This document shows, piece by piece, positions 48,315-60,330 of a stretch of DNA of 64,000 bases. The translations under genes and the position numbers were made by a program. Source of the DNA: Cymbidium sinense (lineage: Eukaryota > Streptophyta > Magnoliopsida > Asparagales > Orchidaceae); contig CM038222.1 in NCBI GenBank assembly GCA_021442155.1, positions 52,936,352 to 53,000,351 of the forward strand, in the 5' to 3' direction. Positions within the stretch are counted from its first letter, which is position 1. Each line of letters opens with the position of its first letter. Below the pieces are notes generated by a model, which was given only the letters and a program-made list of their open reading frames with translations, made no database searches and was not told the DNA's origin.

Positions 48315-48386
48315 TTCTTAAATTTTTTTAATAATACTTAATTACATAATTAAGCTTCTACCCATGCTTAGTTTAAAAAAATTGCC
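48315..48386 (-). repeat. Right terminal inverted repeat of the MULE
   Basis: Reverse complement of 42,518-42,590 at about 88 percent identity, ending in aaaaaaattgcc. Confidence 0.88.
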
Positions 48387-48395
48387 GCTAAAAAA
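48387..48395 (+). repeat. Right 9-bp target-site duplication of the MULE
   Basis: gctaaaaaa, identical to 42,509-42,517. Confidence 0.85.
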
Positions 48396-50094
48396 GAATA
48401 CAATTTTAAAAAATTCAAAGTAAAAAAAATTACGTATTTTAAAATATTTTATGATTATTTTTATAAATATAAATTAAATTTAAGAATTTATTTTATTTAT
48501 TTTATTTGAGTAAAATAAAATTAATATAAACTCAGTAGTAGATGTAAAGTAAAATTATCCAAAACGAATGAAATTTTTTTTATTAGATTTGAACTAAATG
48601 ATGAAAAAGTACTGTATTGAAATTTTATGTTGTATTTCTTTTTTCAATTATTCAAATACTAATATTTTATTTTTCATTGAAAAAAAAATGCAATGAATTC
48701 TTTTTTCACCCAACCATACATTCCCTCGAGATCTTCTCATTTTTTTATGATTGAATTTAATTAAAATTTTTAAATTTAATTATTTATATAAATAAGTGAG
48801 ATCTTCTCTTTTTTTATTATTGAATTTTATTAAAATTTTTAAATTTAATTATTTATATGTTGGGATCTTATCTCTACAATGATTAGTTAAGTCTATCAAT
48901 TATTAGGCAATAAATCATGCAAAATGAGATTATTTCTCTCTCTCATATCATATAAAATATAAATTTCAGTTTTTTTTTTAAAATATTTTTTCTTAGTGTA
49001 TCTCAATCTATTTTGACATATGAATTATTTGGTGTCTTAGAAATAAAATTACAGAGATGTATATAAGATATCTTAAATTAATGATTGAAAATTTAGACTT
49101 TTAATTAAGAAGTCTTGAATTCAAATCCTAATATATGAATTATATGCCCTCTCATATTAAGAAATAAATTTTTAAGTCAATTTATTAAAATGTAATAGCT
49201 ATAAAATAATTATCCAATTTTCTAAAATATTAAATAAAATATTATAATATTTTTTAATTATAAATATAATAATAATTTATTTATCTTAAAATTATGATGT
49301 TAAAGAAATGTTTCAAAAATAAATTTTCCCTCTCTCCATTCATCCATGAATGTTTGGCTTTGTGGAGTTATGAGAGAGTAAGAACACTCAAATTGGAAGC
49401 ATATCTAATTACATTAATCATTAATTTTTTAATTGAAGTAATTTATATATATACAATATAATTCTTATATATTTATATATATACAATATAATTTTTATAT
49501 ATTTATATATATAATATATAAATTTTTATATTTATATATACAATACTTAAATCTTTAACATCACATAATAATACTATTATTATTATCATTTTAAAATATT
49601 AAAATTTAACTATTAATTATGTAAATATATATAACAATTTTGTGATAAAAATATATTAATTTGGTTATCAGTAAGATTAAATAAAAATATATCATCCACG
49701 AATCCTTTTAGTGGCAATCAGAGCCGTCTAAATTGATTTTTGTCCTTATTGATACGAAGAAAACAAAAAAAAAAAAATACCCACACAATTCTTATCCATT
49801 AATTTAGGGTTTATCCCTTAAGGAAATAACGGGGAGTACACCACGCGTTAAACGTGGACGGCGTGCGATATAATTTGGACCTTTTATATGAGAGGGCACC
49901 TTTTTTATAATATTTTTATTTTTTATTTTTAGATGAGGTCTAAGCTCATTATATTAATACCAAATGGAATGATATGTGCATCCAAGTGGCCGACAACTGG
50001 GCAGCGAAAAAAAATTCTAAAAACAGTATTTTAATATATTAAAAAATTAATAAAATAATAAAATATAATATATATATATATATATAACATATAT

Positions 50095-50132
<38 letters not shown>

Positions 50133-50313
50133 TCTATGAGATAATAAAAAGAAAAAAAAATTAAGGCATCATAATTTTATAATTTAAGAGCTAATATTTT
50201 CAATCAAAACATTTTGAGTTTAAATTTTAGATATATATTATGTATGTGAGTCTAATATTAAATTCATTCAAATGTATATATAAAAATACAATAAAATAAA
50301 ATTTTGAAGGGGG
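48396..50313. other. AT-rich intergenic DNA with small repeats
   Basis: No gene. A 70-bp direct tandem duplication beginning gagatcttctc spans 48,728-48,861 (second copy starts 48,798). A degenerate minisatellite of tttatatatatacaatataa-like units spans about 49,442-49,550. (AT)n runs lie at 50,068-50,131. A tRNA-SINE-like phrase is present near 50,210-50,275. Confidence 0.6.
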
Positions 50314-51716
50314 TTTTTTTTTTTGGAAAAATTAAGGGCTTAGCCCAATTTCATTCCAAATGTAAAAAAGATTACAAAGCTATGCTTACAGTAATCCCAT
50401 AGGGACTGATGAAATCAAAAGATAATAAAACACAAAAGTTGGTGTAAACCGACAGATAGTAATGAGATAATAATTGCCAAAATCAAAGACTCAGATCCTT
50501 AAGACCAAAACAAAATTCAAAGATAGTGAGGTAAAATGATAGAGTTCAATGCTGGAAAGCACAACTGCCATCCAAATTATTAAGTTGATTATGGAGGAGA
50601 TAGAAACTGGTTTTGAAAACTAGCAATGACAACATCTAATCGCCTCAACCCAATGCTTATATCATAATATTAAAATTAATAAAAATGTAGATGCAAAAGT
50701 GTCTAAAAGCATGATAAAAGTTTTATAGAGTTTTCAAGATGAAGTATGTAAAATGTTAAAGAGGCATCAAATTTCCATCTTCGAGCTTATAAGCCACAAA
50801 AGCGAATTCATTTTACCATTCAATGATGCGGTGAAACTAGAGTTCCTTTTTTCCAAATGCAAGTAATCATAAAAATAATAGATAACAATCTTGCCATAAT
50901 TTTTATGATAGATTACATTAATTGAGGAAGAGTTGTAGGCATTAATATCACAAGGAAGAATCTTTTTAATAAGCCTTCTTGACATTCAAAGAATAAATGA
51001 GAATGAGACTCTCTTCAATATTATAGAAAAACACAAACTCCCAATCCTCTTGCATGAATGAGTTTTCAAACCCATGATAAGCCATCCAACAAAATAAAGC
51101 ATAATTAAGAACAACCTTTGAACTAAATCTCGTTTGCCCAATTAACCTTAGGACATTCAAAAGTGAATTCAATTGCTTTTGAATTGAGAATGAAGAGTCC
51201 CAGAATCACATCGAATATTGCTTTGGAGTAAATTCATTCAAATAGTTAAAACATTCAAGATAATAGATGTCATTGGGATATTCACAACCCATTGTGAAAA
51301 ATGTCATTAAATGATGCATCGATTGGTTTGTGAAAGGCAAGCATTCATTCCCAGCCATATAAAGAGGATCCTTCACCAGGATCATGGTATAGAGATAAAG
51401 AGGATTTCCTCACGGTATTACTATTTTTCCTATATTTGCAAAAAAAGCTTTCCACAAGAGAATGGATCTTTTTCCATAATAAACTTACGCACCATAAAGC
51501 AAAGAATGATTGAGAACTTTCCACATACATTTGACTTTGCACAAAGTAGTAAAATAAAATGAATGAACCCCCCTCCTGTTGGCATTTGTTTATTCAGAAA
51601 TCAAATGCGATTTTTTGGCTTCCTCATTGTGATAAAAAAAAATTTGCCATAAGGAGAATTCTTTTAATGCATTTGGAAACGAGATTAATCTTAATAGTTA
51701 AGATAATTATTAATTC

Positions 51717-52770
51717 TTAAGAGTTGATACAAAATGACAATTTGCTTTTCCAACCCGCCAGCCAATGATGGAGCTTGTCAAATAGAGAATTGAAATAGTA
51801 GGATTTGAGTTTTCCAGAATTAAGAGGGAGACCTAAATATTTGAATGGAAAGGTACCAATATTGATGTTAAGCATCTCTCCAAATAGATCATAGGAGTGC
51901 TTAGATTTGGAAAAATATATCAATGATTTCCATTGACTTCCAATCAAGTAATGACCATTTTGTTCAAAACGCTTTCAAAGCCACGATAGCTATGACAAGT
52001 TATACCCACAACAAAGTCATCTGAAAAGAATTGAGAAGAAGATTTGTCGGCCGTAGAGATAGGTAATTCTTAAGTTGACCTACAAAGGCGAGAAAAGACC
52101 ATTCAATTGTGAATTAAGGGCATCCTTTCTTGAATTCTTTGAGGATTGAAAGAATCCTTTAATCTCCCCATTAATAATGATGGAAAAGGGAATATCATTG
52201 ATACAAGCATGAATCCAGTGTAAAAACCTTGGTGGGAATCCTTTTTGGGTCATTCGGTGCAATAATATTGATCGGTTGATTAAGTCAAATGCCTTTCGTA
52301 GGTCAATCTTAGCTAGAAAGTATTTAGAGTAATATTTCTTAATAAACTCATAACCAATCTCATGAGCCATTGAGATATTGTCAGAAATATCTCTCCCTTT
52401 AAAAAAGGCTGATTGAGCTATATGAATGATAGAGGGAAATACTTGTTTCAATCTCTTTATTCTTGCTTTGAACCATATAGAAAAAAGCGTATAGAGATGG
52501 ACAATGTCGATAAAGAATTGGAATGCTTCTTGGGGATAAGAGTGATTAAGTATGTTTAAAGACTCTAGTAGTTTTTTCAAGCAACATAAAAGCTTTTCCA
52601 ATAATATCCCAATAAGAGGTAAAATTTGACATTGAACCCTGTGGACGGTGATTTGTTCTCACTAAAACTATGAAGAGCATCAAGAATTTCTTGATGATAT
52701 ATCTCCTTGAAGGCTTATTGAAAACACTTTGTCTGAATGTTGTGTCTAGAAGGATCAAAGAAGCCATGAC
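51717..52770 (-). pseudogene. L1 ORF2 reverse transcriptase, degenerate
   Basis: The 173-codon open stretch 52,601-52,080 carries the RT core: IHIAQSAFFKGRDISDNISM, YFLAKIDLRKAFDLINR and FSIIINGEIKGFFQSSKNSR. The catalytic FADD box reads FSDD at 52,016-52,027, both aspartates kept, in another frame. 51,947-51,717 reads NIGTFPFKYLGLPLNSGKLK, the conserved downstream RT motif. Where L1s have QGDPLSP the sequence is altered to RKDALNSQLN. Stops occur between the blocks. Confidence 0.88.
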
Positions 52771-53299
52771 AATTAAAAGATGAAAAAAAATTACATATTT
52801 CTTGGATATAGAGTTTGAATGATGTATAGCCTCTTGGATATTGACTTCTAAGTCTTGAATTTTTATCTTTCCTTGATGAAGCTATACAAAAATTGAAGAT
52901 CATCATCTGAGTTGGTTAACCAATGTGCTTTGGCTCTCTAGGCCACCCATGAATTTTCATTCTTGATAAGCTCAACATATCTAGCTTTGATATTTTTTGC
53001 TTCCTGTTGGAGATAGGCATTATAGGGATCTTTTTCCAATCTAAGGAGTATATCTTCTTGCTCTGCTTTGGTTGTAGTAATTTGATGATTAATAGAAGAT
53101 GAGGCCTACCTTCTTTGTATTGTTAGAAAAAGCTGGAGTTTCTTTGAGAGAACATATATAGGGTCCCCATTGAAGAAAGATTTCCAAGCTATGTTTATAA
53201 TATCAAGGAAAACATTGTAATTGATCAAATAATTTCTGAACATAAATCTAGTGAGAACTTGAGGCAAATTATCCATATGTAGAATAAGAGAAGAATGAT

Positions 53300-53960
53300 C
53301 GGAGGATAATCTACCTTGTCAGAGGCAAATTGCTCAATCAATTTTTACATAGAATTATATCAATTTTTGTATAGATGGGGTCGACTTAATTTGACCAAAT
53401 ATAAAATAGACTACTACTAGGAAGATCCACCAAGACATCATTAATACAATCTCTAAAATCAAAATTTACTAACGCTGATACCACTTTTCTTTGTAGAGAT
53501 GATATAATTAAATCCCAATGATAAACCAAGGATCATGAATGGATGAAGCTATGTATTGAATTCGGAGATATTCTTTCATACATGTCATATGCCAATAAAT
53601 AAAGGTTATATAGTCTTATGACAGAAGAACAAATGGATCCATGAATGAATTGAGAATCCATTGAGATAGTCTTGAAGAATAGTTTGAGTTTCATTTAATC
53701 CAAATACGTTCCCCTGGACAACATTCAAAGTTATTTTTGCCTTGAGGCTTAACAGAAAGTTATATAGATGGTTGTCCTTCAAGTTGAAGAAGAATGAGCT
53801 TGGTCTTAAGAAGACAAAGGAGATCAAGGTTTGAATCTTGATAATCTTTTATAATCATTAAATTCATCGAGAAGACCACCATTCCAACATCTTAGTTTAG
53901 ATTGATCATATATCAAGGGGAGGGGTTATTTACCCCTTTTTTCTTTGAATTGGTAAACCC
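53300..53960 (-). pseudogene. L1 ORF2 endonuclease region, degenerate
   Basis: Minus-strand frames near 53,900-53,780 read LRCWNGGLLDEFNDY then LSRFKP, resembling the start of an L1 AP-endonuclease (usually WNVRGLN). 53,827-53,606 (73 codons) continues with LNVVQGNVFGLNETQTILQD. Catalytic residues cannot be followed because of frameshifts. Confidence 0.6.
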
Positions 53961-55200
53961 CATTTTGTTCAAGGAGCTTTTGAACCTTCAATTTGAGCTA
54001 CCTTTACTAGGTATATAACATGGTCACTTTTATGAAGATGGGCTGGTGAGGATGGTCAGTCAATACTCCATGGGTAAAATGGAAGGTTAGAATGAGATAA
54101 AACCATGATCAATGGTAGCATTTCAGTTTCAAGCTTCTTCAAGGGGAAAAGAATGCTATTTAAATCATTTAAAGTAAGATTTAGGTTGTTTAATTTTTGA
54201 TATGTGAGTTTATGATAGGATCACAGGGAGTGTTGAATGATCAATTTACCAATGTCGTTTGATAAAATGGGTTTTAATGGTTGGGGAAATCATCTACCTG
54301 ACTTTACTTTGTAAGATATTGGAGGTGCATCTTCTAAAAGGTGCATTTAGAGCATCTGCTTCAATGATATTATCTCTATTGAAACTTTGTTTAAGTTAAG
54401 CAAAACAAATCATAGAGGAGATTCACACGAACACAAATCCAGAGGTGATATTTAGAAGCATAAGATTGTCCACAAGTAGGTATTTACCATGCTTGCTACC
54501 TTAAAAAACCAGTCATTCTAGACATAGAAATAGGTAGTTTGATCCATGTGAAATTTAGATATGTTCCTTAGATGATAAAATCTTAAGACCATTTTGGAAA
54601 ATAAAGGGTCTACCATTGAAAATATCATGATTCCATACTAAATCATAATCTTCTTGACAAGTGAATTTAAATAGAAATCACCTTCTAAAAATAAATCCAA
54701 CTCATTAAACTTACTTCTTATTGGTTGAAGAAGAGCCCCATAAAGGATTGCATGACCAATTTAAAGATTCCAATCTTTATAAAGCTAAATACAATGGGAC
54801 AAGGAACAAAGGATAAATTTTTGCTCTTTTTCACTGACCAAGCTCTTTCAGTTTAAAGGATGGGGCATCTTTATGATTAATTTTCTCCATATGATGGAAG
54901 ATCTAAGTTAATATATTGATTAAAAAGGAAAAGGAAGATAAGCCTCCACCATGAGGCCACAAATGAAGAAAGGTTACCTTTAGGATTGTCCAAAGCATGA
55001 ATCACCGAAAACTAAGGAACCCCAAAGACCTTTTCTTTGAGCATCTTTAGAGTAAATGTTTATTCCTTTTAAAATTGAGAAATATCTTCTTCTTTAATTT
55101 GAAATTTATAGTAGAAATTGTGGTTAAACTAAAGTGCCTTTACTCTAGTTTGAAAAGTCACTCAGCATTTGAAGACCACGTCAAACTCGATAAGGCTATG
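53961..55200 (-). pseudogene. L1 ORF1 (gag-like, DUF4283-type) region, degenerate
   Basis: Minus-strand text around 54,560-54,400 resembles the WIKLPISM-type and YHLWICVRVNLLYD-type stretches of the DUF4283 nucleic-acid-binding domain of plant L1 ORF1. There are many stops. Assignment rests on position upstream of the endonuclease plus these short matches. Confidence 0.45.
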
Positions 55201-57770
55201 TTAAATTTGAGGTGAAAAAGCGGCATTTTAAATTTGGCGTATCTACTTATGATGGGATTTATGATTTGATTTATTTGTTAAAAAATTATATAATCATAAT
55301 ATTTAATATAATAATTTATTTTCATAAGCAAATTATATTATGATAACATTAGTTTATAAATATAAATGTGTTATTCATGTAATCAAATAACTTATGCATT
55401 CTTCTTCCCATCCAAATCTCCTTATTATTCATCAAATCCAGTTTGGGCTTGCTTCATAAATCTCAAGTTTAAATCTTAGAGAACATATAATTATGTGAGT
55501 TTATCGTAAAAATGACTCAAATGATTAAAAAAAAAAAAATCTTGTCCAACATTTTATATGGCTACTAATTGTACTATAGAAAGTGCCATTTTGTGGTTCC
55601 CATAGTTCTGATGCTGTCACAATCTTTGTTTCAAAGAAAATATGAACTCCTCGTGACCGAACCAATCAAATGCACATTTACAACGTTAATATTTCTGGTA
55701 AGGTCTTCTTAACATCTAATGACACAATATTTCAATATTTTTGGTATTATTTTTTTTAAGATTCACAGCATTCATATCTCAATAGAATAAAAAATGATTC
55801 AAATATATGATATTTGATCAATAATACTGCATCTAATAATATAAACACAAAAAAAATATTGGTATTTCAGTGATATTGAACCAAATAATTAAGGATCAAT
55901 AAGACTACAAAAAATAATATAGTATTGAGAGTCTAGACAGAGACCTCTTATATATAAGTCTTGCACAAATTTTAATTACTAAGATCTTAAGTTTTTTTTC
56001 TCTATAATCTATTAAGAAGAAGTTTGGTTAGATGTATTTTTAATGTATTATATTTGAAATATAAGAATCAAGGAAAAAATTATGAGGCATATATCATAAA
56101 CAATGAAAGAAGAAATAGAAAGCAAATGAATATAAAATTTAAGATTTATTTAGTTGTAGTTTTAAAAAGCATTATAATACTATAGAGAAAATAATTTTTT
56201 GAAAAAGTTGATGTGTAACAAATATTTTTTTTAAAAATTAAAATAATTCTAACACATTTAGTTTTAGTTCAAAATATTTTTTTTTTTTAAAATTTTTTAA
56301 TTAAGTAAAAAAATATTATAAGTTGTTTTATTTTTTGTACTTTATGAAAAAAAATATCTAGATTTTATCTTTTAGATTAAAAAAATTCTTAAAAAAAATG
56401 TGATAGAATGAGATAAGCGTGTGTTTGAATTCTTATTTATAATTTAGTATATTTGTGTGTAGCTTTTATTTGAAATAATTTGTTAAAAAAATAAAAAAAA
56501 TTAAGTTTGATTATTTTGGAATTGGACAAAACATGAGTCAAATATGAGCTTTATAGAGCTTAACAACAAAAAATTAATTTTAATTACTTTCAAAAAATAA
56601 GTCTGAAGATTCTATAGAACGATCCGTCATTAAAAATCTTGTAAAAAAGTTAGTCTTATAATTAAGAAAATTTCGTTGCTATATCTCTAAAAAAAAAATC
56701 AATTAATCTTCAAATAAATACATAAAATTATAAGATTGGGCCTATCTTTCTTATGTGGATCCAACCACTGCTATATTTAACAAATTTAACTTTGTTGGAT
56801 CCACTTAACAAAGTTAGGCCCAATTATTAACTACTAGTAATTATTCACCAATTATATTTAAACATGTAACTCACAATTTTTCTGAAGATTCTAACAAAAT
56901 TTGTTTAATCATTTATCAAAATTAAATTTAAACATGTAACTCACAATTTTTTATTCCAAATATCGAACTTTCACACAACAATAAATATAAACGATGGAAT
57001 TATTATAGTAAAAACTAAAGTGAAGCACCCCACAATTCTTTGCTGATTTCAGCACAGCAGAATGCCATCAATAGTTCAGTCGGAATATATCATTTTGCAC
57101 GTAAAAGCTTCCCTCTATCGTCGGTATGAGTTGAAACATCTGTAGCATACACATTTACATATAATTATTCACCAATTATATTTAAAATACGCCACTAATT
57201 AAAAAAGAATAATTATTACATGCTAAAATACTCAAACAGTTCATTAGGTTATTAATGTATATCCTCTTAATCTTGAATTAATTATTCTTAGGCATTTAAG
57301 TATCTTAATAATATCAAAATTAAATAGTCATAAGATCATTAGAATTCTCTTATCGTGAAATTTTCAATATTACTTTGAGTGATAGATTTAAGCAGAATTA
57401 TAAGATTTATATTTATGCAATGCAAAATAATATAGAAATTATATATTATTTTAATTTACATTATTATGCTTTTCTATGATCTTTCATGAGTCATAAAGCC
57501 CTCTCATGACAGCCTTATTTCCATCCATGTTGCCCTTTTTGTGAAGCACAGATTCCATGGATGTTAGCCTGATTAAGCTGCCATCGTTGTGCTTAGGCAG
57601 TTTTTTTTTTAAATTTTTTTCTTAATTTTTTTCTTAATTTTATTGGTTCAACCAGAGGTAAAATATATAGGTGAATTTACATTTATAGCACACAATTCCT
57701 CTAAATATTTATATTTATATAAATATCACCCAAATCATTAACATCATATTAAAAATAGCATCATCTTTGA
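55201..57770. other. AT-rich intergenic DNA, no gene seen
   Basis: Strongly AT-rich, with no long open frame. It contains a partial SINE at 55,460-55,539. A nearly identical phrase (aaatttaaacatgtaactca, then caattttt) appears at about 56,858 and 56,929. A pyrimidine run lies at 57,601-57,640. No counterpart of the missing NTF2 C-terminal exon was recognised. Confidence 0.5.
55460..55539 (+). mobile_element. Partial tRNA-related SINE (3' part with A-tail)
   Basis: ctcaagtttaaatcttagag with ttatgtgagtttatcgtaaa and aatgactcaaatgatt, then a 13-A run to 55,538. It parallels the minus-strand SINE at 57,771-57,905 from the box B region to the 3' end, ending in poly-A at the equivalent place. Confidence 0.55.
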
Positions 57771-57905
57771 TTTTTTTTTAAATGACACTTTTTAGATCAT
57801 TTGAATCGTTTTTATGACAAACTCAGATACTCGTGTATTCTCTAAGATTCGAACTCGAGAACTCCAGGAATGAAATAACGCCTCAACCAACAGGGTGAGG
57901 TGAGG
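57771..57905 (-). mobile_element. tRNA-related SINE with pol III box A and box B
   Basis: About 135 bp on the minus strand. Box A TGGTTGAGGCG (57,879-57,889) fits TRGYNNARNNG, and box B AGTTCGAATCT (57,845-57,855) fits the RGTTCRANNCY pattern. After a tRNA-unrelated part (gagtttgtcataaaaacgat, then tcaaatgatct) it ends in an A-run on the minus strand (T-run 57,771-57,779 on plus). The tRNA-like part cannot fold as a full tRNA. Confidence 0.6.
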
Positions 57906-58387
57906 CAAGGAACACAATCTTTGAAATTGGCTTTTTAAGTCTCTTTCCAATTCAATCATTATGCTGTGATAGATTTGAACTTAGAATTTTGAATTATAAT
58001 CACATCTTAGTTGTCTACATGCCCTCTTAGTCAACGGTTTAAATGATTTCGAGACTCACTATTCAATCTGTTAATCATTTGTTCGATCATAAGCTTTTCA
58101 TTACAATCACGATCTGCATCTGACTACATGGTCCCATTGTGATCGCATTCTTTGCCCAATCAAATATATCTTATAGCCATTACGATCTCCAGTATGCTAT
58201 AGTGATTGTGATCTTCACTTAATCTCCTTCTAATTTATTTTATAGATTTCACTGTTAAAAAAAATAAAACTTGCCTCTAAATCTTAAAGATAATATTGAG
58301 AAATATAATGATTCAGTAACTGTAAACAGCAATAACTCTGTTCACAGAAGCACGCTTTTAATTATCTAACTGAAGCGGAAAGCTAAC
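57906..58387 (-). other. Region downstream of the NTF2-like exon (probable intron)
   Basis: No coding sequence. If the donor at 58,387 is used, this is the beginning of an intron of the NTF2-like gene. The 27 bases after the donor (to 58,358) stay open in frame and give the short SFPLQLDN read-through tail. Confidence 0.45.
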
Positions 58388-58726
58388 CTGACTAAAACTG
58401 AGGCGGTGTTCCTCGCCGGAAAGCTGTAAGCTTCCGGTTACAAACACGAGGACGCCACCGGCAGCAGCTGGGGATAGCTGGCAGTCCACGGTAGCAACCA
58501 TGTGGCGGCAGAGGTCGAAGGGGAGCTCAGCGAGATGACGGCCGATGCTTTCGGCGCCGTCAAATCGCCGGCCTTCAAAGGAGAGAATGGAAGTGGTGGG
58601 GTGGTAGAGTCCGGCGAGCACTGCCCGGTTTCCGGCGTCGAAGAGACCGTAATAATGAGTTACAAAGGTCTTTCCCACCATCTCCATTTGTGCTTCTCTT
58701 CTTATTTCCCCCTCGTCCTTCTCCAT
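58388..58726 (-). CDS. NTF2-like nuclear transport factor, first coding exon
   Basis: NTF2 carries RanGDP into the nucleus. The exon encodes 113 residues from ATG 58,726: a 14-residue extension, then MVGKTFVTHYYGLFDAGNRA, LAGLYHPTTSILSFEGRRFD, LAELPFDLCRH, ATVDCQLSPAAAGGVLVFVT and LQLSGEEHRLSFSQ, covering about five sixths of the NTF2 fold. After Gln113 the sequence CAG|GTTAGC is a good phase-0 splice donor; reading through it adds only nine residues and a stop at 58,358. The final strand segment (~20-25 residues) should be in a downstream exon, which I could not find. Met14 or Met16 is an alternative start closer to the family norm. The frame is clean and GC-rich, unlike its surroundings. 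It could be a functional gene or a truncated copy. Confidence 0.85.
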
Positions 58727-58774
58727 TTAAGATCAGTCTTTTTCTTCTTCTTCTTCTTCCTGCATCGGGACGAT

Positions 58775-58786
58775 CCATATATATAG
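58775..58786 (-). promoter_or_regulatory. TATA box of the NTF2-like gene
   Basis: ctatatatatgg on the minus strand lies about 50-60 bp upstream of the ATG. A (GAA)n stretch at 58,741-58,759 fills the predicted short 5' UTR. Spacing places the transcription start near 58,750. Confidence 0.65.
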
Positions 58787-60330
58787 GCCAAGGTTGAGAT
58801 AATAAATAAAAAGGGAAAAAAAAAAAAAAAAATTGCGTGAGGGGCTCTGTATGTAGGAGAGAGTAATTATTCGCAGCAGGGAGACTCTGCATGTAGCTTG
58901 TAGGTGCTTTGTACTAAAACATAGCCCATGAACTTCCCTATATTTGCAACCTTCTTAAAACTCATTAATAAAATATTTATATTTATCTTCATAATTACTG
59001 TATTTTTAATAGTTAGCTCTCAGAAATTAAAATCAATGCCACACATGTTTAAACTGCATCAATGAAATTAGAAAAAGTTATATAATTTTTAAAATCTTTG
59101 AATTTATTTTCAAATTAATGTAACATTAATTATATAAAAGAAACTTATTTTAAGAAAATAAAAAATTTTGAAACTTATTATGATGAAAATATGATAATAT
59201 AATTTTTTTTTCTAATAAAAGTTAAAAAATTTCTAAATTTATTTGACTTTATAAATATTTGATTTCAGACAAAATATAAAAATAATGTTTTTAATTAATA
59301 AATCATTAAAATTATACGTTGCTCATATTTTAAAGAGATAAATGACTCTTTCATTAAATAAAACTTTATGCAACTAATTTTTTTTATTAGAATCTTGTCA
59401 TTAATTTTTTTTTTAAAATGCAAAATATTATTGTTGCGTGATAGAAAATTAATTGTGGTAGAATAAGAGTTTACGCTTTAGCTTTATTGTGGAATCCAAC
59501 ACAAAAATTTGAAGAATTAAAACTCAAAATTTTATGTGGAAAATCTCGAAAGAGAAAAAAGGCAAAAATCTTACACTATGTATTTGAGTGCAACAACGGG
59601 ATATGAGAATCGGAATGACAATAATAGTTATATAACCATGGTTAGGTTGTACGATTCTTAGTGGGGAGTTGATGATGGTGGAACGGACGGTGGCGGTGTG
59701 GCCGTGATAACCGAGGGCGATAGTGATGACGGCAGTCGGCGTGGTTGGTTGCCAATGGAGGTGGTGACCGTCGAATAATTAACAATTATGCTTGAAGGAT
59801 TTTCAAGCTTTAGAGCTCTCTCCTCTTTTTAGCTTTTTTTCTCCCCTCATGTGAAGAATGAGGGGTTATTTATAGATTAGAGATAAGACATTTTCGTAAA
59901 TACATGCAAAATCCAAACCACTCCATCGGATGACTCATGATGATTCCCTTGATCATCTGATGTATTTTGTGTAATTGAATGCTCAAATGAAGTCAGAATC
60001 AAGAGATCTTGGGCTTGCTAAATCCGGCTCATCAAGACACTCGATTTGATCATAAACATTCGATATTTAAGAAATATTTAGGGATTTAACTGATATTCCA
60101 AAGTTTTCAATGATATTTTAAGTGCTTGATCTCATTTCTTTAACTTAGGATCGCATGCTTTTTAATAGATTTGTGACTTTTAGTGTTGTATCAGTTGCCC
60201 CCTATTTTTGAATGACATTATCTCAATCATCCAAAAATATATATGTAAAATATTTGAAAATATCAAATTCTTCAATAAAATTTGTGAGTCCATCAACCAT
60301 AAATTTTGAGAGAACAGATCTTCACGGGAG
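58787..60330. other. Upstream flank, AT-rich, no gene seen
   Basis: Contains an 18-A run at about 58,815-58,832 and AT-rich sequence to 59,400. 59,650-59,790 is GC-richer (gtggcggtgtggccgtgata). No known domain or RNA gene. 59,450-60,330 may be LTR or flank of the next element, but its ends were not identified. Confidence 0.4.

Larger units (their letters stand above)
42518..48386 (+). mobile_element. Mutator-like element with PMD gene, boundaries defined
   Basis: A 5,869-bp element bounded by terminal inverted repeats (42,518-42,590 and 48,315-48,386) and by an exact 9-bp target duplication, gctaaaaaa. The ends begin ggcagtttttttaaa on the left and, in reverse complement, ggcaatttttttaaac on the right. 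Inside, on the plus strand, are a degenerate MuDR-type transposase (43,080-45,440) and a degenerate plant mobile domain (46,140-47,420), with a probable hAT MITE at 47,601-47,857. The coding parts are broken, so the element is presumably immobile. Confidence 0.88.
50314..55200 (-). mobile_element. L1-type LINE retrotransposon, minus strand, degenerate
   Basis: The 3' end is marked by an 11-T run at 50,314-50,324, a poly-A tail on the element strand. Moving upward come the 3' UTR, then ORF2 (RT, then endonuclease) and an ORF1 remnant to about 55,200. Domain order and strand are consistent for a single L1 copy close to full length. No target duplication was identified, and the 5' end is an estimate. 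Confidence 0.8.

Noticed and set aside
57840..57905. tRNA gene on the minus strand
   Set aside because: Box A and box B are present but no acceptor or anticodon stems can be formed, and an A-tailed unrelated 3' body follows; it fits a SINE better.
58502..58892. Open frames of 94 (plus) and 105 (minus) codons over the NTF2-like exon
   Set aside because: They overlap the NTF2-like exon in other frames or on the other strand and include the GAA/TTC and poly-A runs; they are shadows.
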